Source: Trichinella spiralis
Taxonomy: Eukaryota > Nematoda > Enoplea > Trichinellida > Trichinellidae
DNA length: 64,000 bases
Direction of reading: 5' to 3'
NCBI GenBank assembly: GCA_000181795.3
Contig: CM012953.1
Location: forward strand, 6,716,063-6,780,062
Below are positions 44,142-57,749 of this stretch, piece after piece. Under the pieces are notes generated by a model, which was given only the letters and a program-made list of their open reading frames with translations, was not told where the DNA came from and did not search any database. The translations under genes and the position numbers were made by a program. Each line of letters opens with the position of its first letter. Position 1 is the first letter of the stretch.

Positions 44142-45729
44142 ATACTACTATTTTGCTCATATATGTATGAAAGTATATTGATCCCTTTATATTACTGTAT
44201 TACGTTGTTATATACATATTATACTCTCGTAGATTTGTCTTAATCTGATTAATAGAATAACTTGCATTTCAGATTTCATTTATTAAAACTTATTTTAGTA
44301 TTTCTGTTACTTCTATGCTGTTATTTTTATGAAATGCAGGGCATGTATATTATCAATTTGGATTTGAATGCAAAAAGTCTATTATTTTCAATATTTGACA
44401 AAATTCCCTTTGTATAGTCGTGCGTCGAAAGTTAAATTTTCAAAGTAGGCTACATAGAAATCTCGAACCAGTACACTTAAAATTTTAATGCATTGTTATA
44501 TTAATGTATTAATATATTACTATAAAAATATTTGATGCTTAAGTGAAATTAGTGTTTGTTACCTTCCAAGCAAAACTTTTTCAAATGTAAACATTACAGT
44601 ATGCCAAAGAAAATGTAGTTACTAAGGAAAACTGTTGCTTTAGTTTTTTCAGGTTAAATATTAATGTAAAAGATTATATGTTAAAAATTCACTAAAATAT
44701 TTAAAATCTTTGCTATTTATTATGGCATAACGACTGTTCTTTCTTCAAAATAATTTCACCATTTTAATGAATATGTTTTTATTTAATATTATCATACAAT
44801 AAAATTTTATTTTTAGAGTGGAATAACACTATTTTATTTAAATGATATGTATCATAAACTTTAAATGATTCATTTTGCGACACTGACTTCATCATCATTT
44901 TGTGCTACAGTATATAGATTCCGCCTCTTGACTTTATTTGGAAATATATTACTGAGATAAGCATATTTTTACATTTAATTTTGTGACTTGTATACATTTT
45001 TTATATCTTTTTGTATCATTTTTTCTCCATTTGTATTTAAAATATTTTGACCTTTCATGCTGTTGTACTTGGTATTTTCAGCTAACTTCAGCACATGACC
45101 TACGGTGAAACTAATATTGCTTGATCTTCATTGGTAAGTTTTATTTTATTAAATTGAAATATGTGCTGTATACTCAGATTAAAATGCGTAGTTGATGAAC
45201 GTTCCCTGTTTTTTTTAATGTTAAGTTATTTTATGAAATCTTTTGATTATTTTTTCACACATTCTTTATTGTTTAATTGAAAAATGTTTATAGTTATATA
45301 TTTTAACTTAGATTTCTTCAGCTCTGCATTTTTATTATGTGTCGGGGCTTATATAACTTTGAACGACTTTTCATTTACTTTTCCATTTGGTCGAACATTT
45401 CAACAACCACTTCATTGTCAGAATTAACGCGAAGCATGCATGTGAAGGACACTGTTTTCTACCGCATTTTTACAGAAACATATCACTTTTAGCATGCTAA
45501 TTTTCAGTTTTATTTCTTGTATAAAGTGATAAACCCAATTAAAGGATTATTAAGGAATTAACAGTTCACGTTAGTTTCAGTATAACAATACTGTGCATAT
45601 ATATTCGATTAAAAAATACACAGTAATTTTACTTTTAAGCGCATTCTTTTTTTTAGTATACATTTAATTTCTGCCAAAGAGTTTAATCTGAAAAGATAAT
45701 TTAATGGTGCTTAAAACTGACTTGCTAAA
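44142..45729. other. Intergenic stretch upstream of Sin3
   Basis: Holds the 3' UTR of the acidic orphan and the promoter or leader of Sin3. No coding exon is readable. Confidence 0.5.
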
Positions 45730-48700
45730 ATGGAGCGATATGGTGAAAATCATCCTTCAGGTACTTTTTGTAAAATCTTTTAAACATTAATATAGTCATT
45801 AAGTAATTTTTTAAGTAAGTCGATCAGCAGATACTGCTAGTAGCACTCACATACCATTATATGGCAGTGCCAGTGCTTTTGCAGCGTTGCCCTCAAGATT
45901 TCACCCTCCAGCACTGCAGGCCACACAAACTAATTTGATTCAAACTGGAATGTTTGCAAGTTCGCCAATGGCACACGGCTTGGATGTATTGTCTCCTCGC
46001 ATTCCATTTTTGGCGAATCGAGAGATACGCTTTAATTTTTACCAGTCTCACTCGTCAGCGTAAGTATTTTCTGTTTCCTTGATTTTTTAAAAATTACACC
46101 TATAAATCAGCCCTATTTGCAATTGTCTTGTTTTGTTGTTATATGACGGTTGTTTTTAAAAAGTGAATTTTCAGCTGCGGCATTCACTTTATTATACTGC
46201 CAGATTGATTTTTTAAATTTATATTGTTGACACTGCAGCATTTATTTTAGTTTTAATAGTTAAACTTTTGAATTATTATTTATATGTTTGACTTCCAAAA
46301 GTTCTTGCGGTTATTTTTTTCTCAATGTAGAATAGTTTGTTTTCACGTTTTACATTTTTGTTTTTTGTTTGTCTGATCGTTTTACATTTTTGTTTTCTTC
46401 ACATTTTTCGTATTGTAAAACATGGCATTATTAATATAAAAATGAATAATAGGTATTTTTGGTTATAATGATTTAAACCATTGGGCATTTTACCGGAAAA
46501 AGTTATTATAAACATGTAATGGTTATTCATTTGTGTGTTTATACATGCGTTTTTGAATCGAAATGAACAATAGCTAGCTTTTTATATATTTACGTTTTTC
46601 ATATTAATAATTTCTCATTAAATGAGAATGATTAAATATTTGCTAAAGTAATGTGATTATAATGTAAATTTTTGAGCTTATTTAAGTGTAATGAATGGGC
46701 TTGATAGTTGGCAAATGTCGTTCTTTTGCGCCATATGCTTTTACTGTAGTAATTAGGTAATCAGTTTTATAGTAAATTTTTATTTCATTCTAAGTTTATG
46801 TAGTATTTCTGTTTAATTTTAAGTTAAAAACAGTATTATGGGAAATGAAGAATTTTACATTTTGCAGTTGAATTGTTTTGACATTCTTTAAATAATTTTT
46901 TATAAGATGGCTATTTTAATGCTGCAGTTATTGCTTAAAAGTTTGATTTTTTCTTATTTTGCTTTTATTTTTATAAAAGTTTTTGAACTATTCTGAAACT
47001 TCATAAGGATATATAATCTTATGTTATACAGTACTATTATTTTATTTTTAAAGATGATCAGGTTATGGTACTGTGGTTGGAGCTGAAATGTTGTTTGTTG
47101 CGGGAAACTGTGTTCTGTTGCTGTACTGTCTTGCATTTTATTAGCAGTGATTTTGTTTTTACATTTTATTTGCTCACTTAATTTTTAGTGAACATTTATT
47201 TATAATTATTTTTAAATGTTTTGTGTTTCGGCTGTTTTTTGTTTATTTAAATTTTTAATTAATGATTTGCGAGCAATGAATTGGGATTTGTGTAGCAAAT
47301 GTTATAATATTTTTATTATTTTATTTACTTTTTTATTTTTATCATCACATATGCATTGTTTTATTTATTTCATTTATTGCAGGATGGGTGGAAGTATTAC
47401 CGCTGGAACTCCAAATTTAGCACCTTCAGCGTTTCTTGGTAGCTCACATGCGCAGTTAGGTGGTCCTTCACATAGTTCCAGCGTGCCAACCGATGCAATG
47501 GGTTTCTTGGAACGAGTGAAAGAGCAGTACATTAATAAACCTGATGTATATAATGAATTTTTGGAAACTATGAAAGAATTCAAGGAACAAAGGTAAAATC
47601 TGAACTTTAAGTGAAAAGTATTATCGTAAAAATTTTTTAGGCTGGACACTGCTGCAGTACTTAAACGAGTTGCAGTTTTGTTTCATGGTATGCCTCATCT
47701 GATACTCGGTTTTAATACGTTTCTTCCACCTGGCTATCGTGTCGACGTTCATGGCGATCGCGCAGAGGAAATTATACTGTACACTCCGTCTGGACATGTG
47801 CTCTCATTCAGTGAGGTAGATAAAGTTTTTTCAATTTTTTATACTGTAAATAACGTGTGATTATTTTCCTCATTGCAGTCGGACTTACTAACTGAAAGAA
47901 GAGATCCGGGCACTGCCTGTCTCCCTTGTGTATCTATTAAGCAACATTCCATTTTGGATCAGTCTAATCCGGTGCTGGGAGAATTTTCTTTCGCCCTAAA
48001 TTATGTCAATAAAATAAAGGTATGCCCAAATAGTGATGTTGCAAATTTTGTTTTTCTTGTACTTATATTTATGTGCATATTCATAGTTATTAATTTATTC
48101 AAGTGTTAAGAGTTTTGTAAATATAAATCTGTTCTATGAATTTTTGTTTTTTTTTTGTTAGACGCGCTTCAGCGATCGTCCAGAAGTGTATGACGCATTT
48201 TTGAAAGTTCTCAAAGAATACCAAAAAGATAATGCAGCATTACTTAGAACAAATGCTTCTTTGGCTGAGAAATCTGCTTTGGATACGAGAATTTTTACTG
48301 AAGTTTCTAATCTATTTGCCAAGGATCAAGATCTCCTTGATGAGTTCGTCCAGTTTTTGCCAGACGCTTCATCAATGGAAGTTCCACATCAGCCGGGTGT
48401 GCGTATGGGCCCATCTTTGTCTCCACTATCGAGAAATGACGATTCTCCACAGTTGAGCATGAGAAGGCCGCCTTCCACTGAAAACCCTTCGTCATCGTCA
48501 AGCAACGAATCACTGGTCGATTCGTCTGATATGCCTCGCCATGAACGTCGGTCCTGTCAACGACGTTATAATCGAACAACCAGGCAGAAGAGATCTCCGT
48601 CATTTCGCCTAGAATCGAGGGTATCCAAAGTAAGTATTCCAAGTAGATTTAGTTTTGTTTCATTTAAATAATTTCAGAAAGAAATGATTCGATTGTCGCT

Positions 48701-51700
48701 ACTTTTGATTTATCAATTAAATAAATAAAACGTATAACTAAGGAGATCCTTGTTTCATAAAAATATTTGTAGCATGATGTTCAGATTCAATTTGAATCGC
48801 GTTTATCGCACATCGGAATGTTCAGATTGAATCTGAGTCGTATTTATTACACATCATGCTGTTCACTTGTCATGTACACTTACACTAACACTAGCAGCAC
48901 TAATTTCAGATAACTGAATCTTATAACCGCACCTTGTTGGAGTATATTCAGAAAAGATTTTTTCATTTTATGTTGCGGTTTTTACTATTTCATTGTAATA
49001 GTTATGGTTCATTTAACATTTAACTGCGTAATAGCAAGTATTTCAATTTATAAAATTTAGATTATAATAATTAAAACATAGTTCATCTGTGTCAGAATTA
49101 AAAATTGAATTTTTGAAGAAAAATCAGTTAAATTTCCATATCAAATATATAACATTGCTGCACATTATGACCTAAATTATTAATGAGTGATATGCAAGAT
49201 TGTATTATAACTATTTAAAAAGAGTACCGCACACAATTTTATGTGTTTATTGAAGTAGATTAGAGTTCAAAAGATAATTGAAAAAGCACGGAATGACTTT
49301 TAGAGGAGAACTCAAGCAGATATGCCTGTGGAGTCAATATGCTATTCGTCTGTGGATCGTCCACTTAGTCCTGCTGTAAGGGAATATGCCTTTTTCTCAA
49401 AGGTGACTTTTTTGAAAATGATAATTATTATTTTTATGTTTGATATATATGTATATTTATTTGTTTGTTTAATTTAAGTTAAGAGACATTTTATCAACAG
49501 ACGATTTATATAGTGCTTTTATCTGCGTGTTGAAATTGTATGTTGATGACTATCTCACTGCAAACGCAATCGTAGATGTGTTTCAAATGAACCTGTAAGT
49601 TACAGTTTCTTTGTTAGATGCTCTGAGACTTTGTGTAACTTATAAATTTCAGGCCTTTATCTAATAAAAATGAACTGCTTACATCTTGGATTACAGAATT
49701 TTTCAACAGTAGCGATGCTGATAGTTCGACTGAAAACGCAGTGGCTGAAATAGACGAAGCGGCCAGACAACGTGCGGAAACTTACTTGAAGCTGGGTATG
49801 CACTTTTATTCGAATATTGTACATTTATTCGTATAAGTCGAATGCTTTTGTAAAACATCTATATAACATTTTATAGACTTTAAGACATGCAGACAAGAAG
49901 GACCTAGTTACCGTGTTTTACCCCCTGAGTCTGTACCTCCGCGATCTAGCAAACGCAGCCAACTCTCTGCAACAGTATGTATAATAGTTTGTGCAGTACT
50001 GTTATTTTATTAAGAATAAATTTTTTTATGTTAGAAATATGGCATCTTTTTCAAGAAATTTTATAATTATATTTTATTTTCAGGTATTAAATGATGTTTA
50101 CGTTTCATTTCCACTCTGGCAGTCAGAGGATACTCCATTTGTGGCAATGAAAAAGACTCAGTATGAAGAAATGATGATGCGTTTTGATGATGAATTATAC
50201 GAAGTGGAACTCTTGAACACTTCTTACTCTTTTTCAGATGAACATGTTTTTATTTTAGGCGAACATGATTAACAACGTTTATAAATATAGTATAACCGCC
50301 GTAGAAGATATTTTGAGTCATCTATGTGAAATGCCAGAAGAGGCTTTCAACAGTTTTTCTCTAAATGACTATTCTGGCAAGACCATCATTTGGCGCGCTT
50401 TAAAGAAGTGGGTTATTTGCATGTACTGAATTTTCAGTATGTTTTGAATTAACTGTTTTCAGCTTGTATGGATCACGAACAGAAGAAATGCTGACTTATG
50501 TTAATGCTGATCCAATTGCTACTTTGCCTGTTATTTTGATGAGGTAGATTTTTAGTAATATTTGGGATTAACAGTATATATGGAATAAGCTAGATGTATT
50601 TCATATATAGACTTAAAGAAAAATCTATAGAAGCAAGGGCTCAAGCGCAGACTTGCGATTTACTGTATAGAAGAGATTGTGAAAAAATTTATTGGCGTTC
50701 ACTTGATCACGTCGGGCAACAGTTTAAGCTTGCTGATTCGAAAGCGATACGAACGAGAGCTTTGGTCACCGAAATAGACAGTATTTACGATGCGGTAAAT
50801 TTTTGCACTTGTTTAACAGATTACGTTTCATCCATAATTTATTTTTTTACTATTTGCCCATAATTTTTAGGTGGACAGTGAAGCAGAATCTCGAGGAGTG
50901 CGACCAACAGCACGACCACATATACAGTTAACTCTTCCAGATAATCATGAAATTCTCTTCGATGATGCAAAGGATTTACTGTTGTACTGCATGAAGAAAC
51001 AGAGTGGTATAAAAAATAACTATTGATCGTAGAATAATTGAAAATTAAAGTACTTTCTTAGGATTAGCATCTGCAACGCGCAGGAAGATTAAATGTGTTC
51101 TGACGATAACTATTTCAACTTTGCTCGGTTTAGAGTGCGAGGATCCATTTTTGTCAGATGAGGAATCTTCATCAGAAGATGAAGACAATGGTTATTTAAT
51201 TTTTTTTATTTCACATACTTTATAATGAGGCATCCTTTTAGAAGAAGAAGATTCTAGTGAAGATGAGGAGGATGAACAAGAAGATGAATTGGGAGATTCT
51301 GATGATGAGGAAGAAGATGAAAAAGAAGACGACGAAGAGGATGAGGATGATGATGACATTAATGATTCTAATGAAGAGGAGGAGGATGAGGAGAATATTG
51401 ATGGTATGGAAGTCACTGAAGGAAGCACTGTTTGTGAGGATGAAGATGACAATACTGATGATGGGGAAGAAAGAGAAGATGAAGATGACGATGAAGAAAC
51501 AGAATTTGCAGAAGAAGAAACAGAAGAAGTAGAAGATGAAGAAGAGGAGGATGGAGAAGAAGTAGATGATGATGATGATAATGATGAAGAAGAAGAAGAA
51601 GATGATGATGATGATGAAGATGACGATGCTGATGATGAAGAAGAAACAGAAATAGAAGAGGGAGAAATAGTTGAAGAAGTAAAAGTAGATGAAGATGATG

Positions 51701-53713
51701 AAGAGGAAGAAGAAGAAGAAGAAGAAGAAGATGTTGATGAAGAAGAAAACGAAGAAGAAGAAGAAGAAGAAGAAACAGAAGAATGTGATGAATCTGAGGA
51801 TGATGATGAAGAAGAAGAAGAAGAAGAGCTTGAAAATGATGTTGGTTTAAATTCTGGAAATATAAGGGATATGATTGTTGATACAGAAGATGAAGTGATC
51901 AACGAAGAAGAGGTTTCAGACGAAGGTTCTGATGAAGATGCTTCAAAACCCCTTCCCACTTTGCATCACATTATGGTAAAGAATTTGTATTTCATGTTAT
52001 TTTTCTTATTAATGAAAGTACATTTAGCCTGAAAATCATACGATCATCATGCCGCAAATGTGGTTTGTATATTTCCGATTGCATCATATATTGTGCGGCC
52101 GTCTAGCTTACTTTAGAAAATGTGCCGTTGATCTCGTCGAAAAACATGATAAAATAGAATGGGAGTGCATTTTTCGTACCAAAAAATTGCAGTCATTTTT
52201 TTCAGGTTAAATGCATTACTGACTTATGCTTTTTTAGCATCTGGCAGAGTTTGTTCTTTTTCAGAAACTCCCATTTATCCAGATGAATTGTATTTTATGC
52301 TGTTAGATTTGTTGAAGATGCTATTTAACAATGAAATAGACAATGGACAGTTTGAAGAAAATATTCGAGAAATTTTTACTATTTACGCCTACAAATCCTA
52401 TACGTTAGATAAAATTATTTTGATCATGATTAGACAGGTGAATAATTTGAGCATAGAATTATAAGTATTGCTTTAAAATACGTTTAATATATTTTTTAGA
52501 TGCAGTTAATGGTCATCGATTCGCAGTCTATTGAAGCATTGCATCTTTGTGAAAAATGGTTTGAGCATGCCGGTGATAATTTATCATTGGAGAGTCGATT
52601 GAAATTAGACGACGGATATTATAAAGAAGCAAGAGAATTGTTTGAAAATCAAACTTGTTATAAAATAAGTTTTGTGAGTATTTTGCATCTGTTTGAGTGT
52701 ATTTTAGTTTAATTCCTTCATTAAATTTGTAGAATTATAATGAGAGAACAATTAATTTTCAACTGCTGGAATTTTATGAAGATGACGACTTTGTGGGCTA
52801 TGCCAGAAAAGCCATGCCATTTTCTCCCATTGTAGAAGCTTATTTTCGAGTTCATCCTCCTGACGATCTAATAGATTGGAAATCCGCTGTTGAATTTTTT
52901 AGTTATCGGCGATGGGCAAGTATTAGGTAGTGGAAAATTTATCAAGGAAATTTGTTTTCAATTTTTATGTTCTGTTTTACGTCTTGTCTTTTACTTAAGG
53001 CATATGTTGAAAAATAGAGACCAATCTTTGTCAGAGTTATTAAATTCAAAAGAATCCTACTCTGAAAAATTCTGCATTGCAAATAATTTATCAGCGTCAG
53101 ATAACGTTGAAGTTAAAAAAGAGAATATGGATGAAAATTCTGTCGAATCAACTTCAGGAGAAATATTTGTCAATAATGAACTCTCCAGCTTTTTGAAACT
53201 AATGCCTGACGCTGGTGGGAAACATTCAATAATAATAGAAAATGTCTGTACAGAAAATTCAGATTCATGGTGGTCAAATATTTTCTTTACGGTCAAACCA
53301 AGCTTTACACTTGCAGAAAGAAACAAGGTAATTTGCAATTGTTTCGTTTTTATTTTTGAAAGAAATTACAATTTGCATTTTTATAGTTCAATAAAGGGCT
53401 GTATGGTGTAGCATCAGAATTGTACTGTGCGCATCGTACGTGGCTGAATTTACGTGGCATCGAAATTTTAAGTTATTCTGGTGATGATCCTTTGGATTTG
53501 ATTATGAATTTTCCAAGATCAAGAAGAAATCATTCGCGTCGACTAAAAGGGGTGCTAGTTATGAAAGAGACGTACAGTGCTGTATCGCCTATAACAAAAA
53601 CTGTTGTACATCTACCATTTCCACTTCCTTTATGGGACGCGAAAAGTAAAGAAGATATGTTCCCTTTCAAATGGTCATCTGAAAAAGAGGATGATGATTT
53701 TTGTTCTTCATAG
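45730..53713 (+). CDS. SIN3: Sin3 transcriptional corepressor scaffold
   Basis: Scaffold of the Sin3-histone deacetylase complex. Twenty-three exons: 45730-45760, 45816-46059, 47383-47592, 47641-47815, 47879-48019, 48162-48629, 49304-49402, 49479-49594, 49653-49795, 49877-49974, 50084-50203, 50259-50407, 50463-50543, 50611-50794, 50871-51006, 51062-51190, 51242-51975, 52028-52164, 52206-52437, 52500-52673, 52733-52926, 53000-53327 and 53387-53713; about 1549 residues. PAH1 is at ~129-200 ([14 protein letters not shown]), PAH2 at ~254-335 ([26 protein letters not shown]), PAH3 at ~450-515 ([15 protein letters not shown]). The HDAC-interaction domain at ~545-840 has [38 protein letters not shown] and [14 protein letters not shown]. 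Exon 17 encodes ~244 residues, almost all Asp/Glu. The C-terminal Sin3 domain follows ([15 protein letters not shown]). Several introns are tiny (41 nt at 52165-52205). The first two exons and the join 48629/49304 are the least certain. Long introns 46060-47382 and 48630-49303 hold nothing coding. Confidence 0.95.
48777..48857. repeat. Two-copy 41-bp tandem repeat in a Sin3 intron
   Basis: Two adjacent copies begin atgttcagatt at 48777 and 48818 and share most of 40 positions, ending cacatc. Each carries a small inverted repeat (gattcaatttgaatc in copy 1, gattgaatc in copy 2). The role is unknown. Confidence 0.8.
51254..51930. repeat. Coding trinucleotide repeat tract (GAA/GAT/GAG)
   Basis: Purine-rich, imperfect GAA, GAT and GAG triplets fill most of Sin3 exon 17 and encode the Asp/Glu tract. 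Copies are interrupted by synonymous and Asp/Glu changes, so it looks like an old, mixed expansion and not a fresh pure one. Confidence 0.85.
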
Positions 53714-53895
53714 TATTTTTGTGTTGCTGTAACATTTTACCAAGCTCAGGACTTAAAGAGGTGGAATAATACTTTGCTAGACAGAGATGCATATTCCACA
53801 GTAAAGTTCCTTGAAGCTTAAATTTCAAGAAATTTTCAAGTGCTGTTTTGTGATAATGTAGTACGCATGTACAGTGGATGTTTTAATTTTATTTT

Positions 53896-53901
53896 AATAA
53901 A
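53896..53901 (+). promoter_or_regulatory. Poly(A) signal of Sin3
   Basis: AATAAA 183 nt after the Sin3 stop codon, in a plain 3' UTR. Sin3 and IFT57 converge here, with 519 bp between their stops. Confidence 0.6.
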
Positions 53902-54232
53902 CATTTTGAACTTTCAATACTTGCAACTGATGGATGCTTATACAATGTAAATGTAATGTAATCCAATGTAAACGAAGACTTTGTTTTATTGTCCACTTTT
54001 TTAATTTAAAAAATCATTAATTAACAAAAACTCAATTAATTAATTCATACATAAATTGCTAATTAACTGCATGTTGTTTGAACGGTTTTAATGATGTTTT
54101 TAAACAAAATATTGTATAAAAATCGTTTTAAGTAAATTTCCAAAATTATTTATTTTCATAATACGATCGAAAACAAACAACAGTTAGTTGATAAGCTTGT
54201 ATTTATTTCCAGAATACTACTATTGTTTATTT

Positions 54233-57200
54233 CTACGGATGTAATATTATGGAATCTTGTTTTGTTGAAATACTTCTCTTCAAATTAGCTTGAAAAAGCA
54301 TTTGTTGAATCACCGTCAACTGAATTTCCATTACGACTAGTTCTTTCTTGAGTTTACTAACAGCCTGCCTAATCTGAATCAGCGGTGCTTAAAAAAACAA
54401 AACTGATACAAAGCAAAAAATATTAATAATCTTTACCCCCATCGGCCAAACGTGTCATTTTTTCATTTAACACTTCTTGAACTTGCTCCAACTCATCTGA
54501 AATCTGAAATGATTTACATTTGAAACGTCGATAGTAAATAAAATATTTAAAATAAATGGCCTAAAAAGATTTGGTTGAATCAGGGGAAGCTCTTTGCTCG
54601 CATATTCTGATATGACCAATGAAACATTGAATATTGCAGCCATTCACAGTTAAAAAATCAGGTGGCCAGTCAGTTACTGTGCGAATAAAAAGCATCATCA
54701 GTTTAGCCAATCAAAAAAGAAGAATCAACTAATATACCGAGCCAATCAGAACACGCAAAGAAAATGTTTACCCCAATTCAACCAGCAATTTTAAAAATAT
54801 TAATATCCGTTTACTATACCGTATTTAAAGAGTTCATCTGATCTACCAATCCTGCACTAGATTCACGATAACTTTCTTTCGCTTCAGCAAGCTGATTTTG
54901 AATCTGACTCAACCCCTTCAACAGTTGTTCCAACTGACCATTTATGTAGATTTCACGTGAGCGAATTTTTTCTATAGTACGTCCAGCGTCGATGGAAATT
55001 TTTTCCAAAGGTCCATAAAGTTCTTCACTAATTTCATTTGTCGAAACTTTGATCTTCTGCAGCTGCTCCAAACACATTTTCCAATCCTGTCCATAAAAAC
55101 ACTGACTATGTATGTTTAATTATTATTTTAAAATCAGTAAATAATAAAGTTCACACTTTATAATCCGGCTTTATGACAATTTTAAGTAATGGTGTAACCC
55201 GCTCAACTTCTTTTTTCCAATCACTTTGATTAATTGAAAATTCTGCATTATGGTAATGTTTCGGGTTTTTTTCTGAATCTTTCCTGATATTATTCTCAGC
55301 TTCTTGCAAAACATCTGCACACAATTCATCTTCATTGTCTGAATCTCCTTCGAAATAGTCTTCCTAAAATTTCTTAGACTAAATCAGTATTTACCAAATG
55401 AACATATTAATATTTTACTTCAATTGCACTGTCTGCAATGATTTCTGATTCTCCATCAACAATCACATCTTCCGCATCATCAGTTTGATCGTGAATTGTA
55501 GGTCTGTATTATTAAAATATTGATTTTATGTTTATTATTTTTAAATGAAATGCTACCAAACAATTGTTACGTTAAAATATTTGTCAACCTGAATTAACAG
55601 AGAATTCTTTTCGAAGAAACTAAAGCATTACTGATGTGAAAATATGCTTATTGTTTGTTTATAAAAAATTTTAAAGATATTTACTTTTGAAATTTGAAAT
55701 TCATTTTTTCAAGTGCTTCATCAGCCAAAGCAGACAAAAGTCGTACGCACGGTTCACCTGCGCCAACGAGCAGTCGGCTTGCTAGAAATTCGGCCGTTCT
55801 TCCCTAATTCACAATCTCAATTGAAATTATATCCAAATTAACATATTATTTTTAATGCTCACCATCCTTTTTACAGCATCTAAAATTCCACTTACGACAA
55901 CGTTAGGATCGTCATGCTAAAGTGCAAATTTAAAATTTACGTTTTCTTCCATAATGTAAATACAAGGAAAAAATCAACGCCACCAATAATTTTAATAAAT
56001 TTGTTTACTTTATTCATTTTACAAAACAAAAAACTGCTAATTGTCAATACTGAAAGAAAAATAAAATAACTGTAAAATGCAGTTTTATTTTTATCCACTG
56101 TACTGCTTTGCAATTACTTTGTTTAGAAAGGAAAGCACTCTGGGATGAATTTTTCATCAAAATAAACAAAGCGTTATTATGTATTTTAAAATAAAAAAAG
56201 CAATTTTTAAAAGTCAGTAATATAATGGCACTTTTTTCTTTACAAATGTAAATAAAACGATCATTTTATTACGATTATCAAGTTCAATTTTGATTGCCTG
56301 CATTTTGTGGCTTATTTATTTTGGGATAGATTCGATGTTGACATTAAAGGAATGCCGCTTCAAAATTTGATTGGTTGCGAATTTAGCGTAGAACTCCGAT
56401 TGGTTTTATATTTCATTGGTTTTCCAGCCAGCTAAATTTCATTTGCTGTTGTTTTAATGTATTTTATTCGTTGTCGTGTACCTAAATTTTACTGGTTGTT
56501 ATTGCAATGCGTTCTATTTGTCAAATTTTGGTTTCTTTTTAATGGTCATTTTTCTGAAGCTTTACTATTTATCTTCTATATATGTATAAAAGTAAAATTA
56601 AAAGATGACTAGCATTTCAAAATTATAAGGTTATAAACAAATTTTCTTGCGGTTTATTTTTGGGTATAGTTAATTATATTCATACAACTGCTGATCAAAT
56701 CTAAGAAATTTGCTCTACTTTTTAAACTAAACTGACTCGGTTTTTTGCGTGTGTACTATTCGGCATTTTAAAGACGTTTGCTTTCTATTAATTTATTAGT
56801 TAATTTGATGAAGTTATATGTAATTTTCAGTAGTAAAATTTTATTGCGGTAAAATGTCCCTTGTTTTTGAAGGAAAAGCATATAAACTGAAACATACCGG
56901 TAAACAGAAGAAATATTGGGAACGTGCCAAAGTATATTTTCAGTGTGCAACATGTGTCCATTGTTATTAAAAATTAATTTCGGTATTTGAATTTCAGAAT
57001 AGTACATAATTTTAATATTCAGTATTTTACTTTCAAATTAATAATGTCATACTGTTCCTTAAAATAATTGCGCTCTTATCTTTTCGCATGTACCTATGCG
57101 CCTGAAAGCTGTTTTGTCAATGTAGAATAAGAACTATTTCGCAATGTATTAATTAAAGCTATTTTCGCATGTTAAATTTGACCTAATTAGGACACTGTAT

Positions 57201-57749
57201 TAACCATTCATCAGTTAACCCAATTACAGTGACTACAGTATACAGAATCAGAAAGGTTGCTATTATTAATTGCGATCAGGAAAACGACGTCATCGACAAA
57301 CAATACAAAACACACAAACCACTGCAATTAGACAGTTAATCTGACCTTGACACTTCCTTTATTCAGAAAACTAGTAAATTTTTGTCTTATAAATTCTTAT
57401 CACGTGAGAAATTATTTATATTTAAAATTAAAACCATACTTCCTGAGGTTCTTTGAAATTTCTGAAACCACATTTTCGAATCAACCATGCTGCAAGTGTA
57501 ACAAACATGAAAAACTGTTCTCCTGGATTAGTGGAAACTGCAAAGTAATGCCTAGATATTAATTTTTTAATTATAAGTAAACTAAAAAAAGCTGTCGCCT
57601 TTCCATTACCTAGAAATGTATTTGTGCGCAACTGACTTGCAAACAAATTCTTCATCTACATTTAAAATTTTTAATTTTTGCTGCAATTCTTCCATTTGCA
57701 AAAATACTTGATAAGAATTAATTTGTTCAACACTGCTGTCCCCATTCAT
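54233..57749 (-). CDS. IFT57: Intraflagellar transport protein 57
   Basis: IFT-B complex subunit (Hippi in vertebrates) for building cilia; in nematodes this means sensory neuron cilia. Nine exons in phase: 57749-57610, 57551-57440, 55916-55863, 55803-55685, 55503-55419, 55363-55157, 55086-54820, 54503-54437 and 54387-54233; 401 residues (human 429). The N-terminal calponin-homology-like domain is clear: RHYFAVSTNPGEQFFMFVTL matches the human RHYFALPTNPGEQFF. HDDPNVVVSGIL and GRTAEFLASRL follow. The middle is acidic, then WKKEVERVTPLLKI. The C-terminal coiled coil has EKIRSREIYINGQLEQLL, QLAEAKESYRESS and DGAPLIQIRQAVSKLKKE. An in-frame TAG 36 nt upstream fixes the ATG. The intron 55917-57439 (1.5 kb) is long and holds no readable exon. 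Confidence 0.95.

Noticed and set aside
51192-51959. Minus-strand open frame of 255 residues, nearly all serine
   Set aside because: It is the antisense of the GAA/GAT triplets in Sin3 exon 17, where TTC and TCA-type codons give Ser. The sense frame belongs to a confident gene.
56768-57007. Minus-strand open frame within the long IFT57 intron
   Set aside because: AT-driven composition, no homology recalled, and IFT57 phases already join across it.
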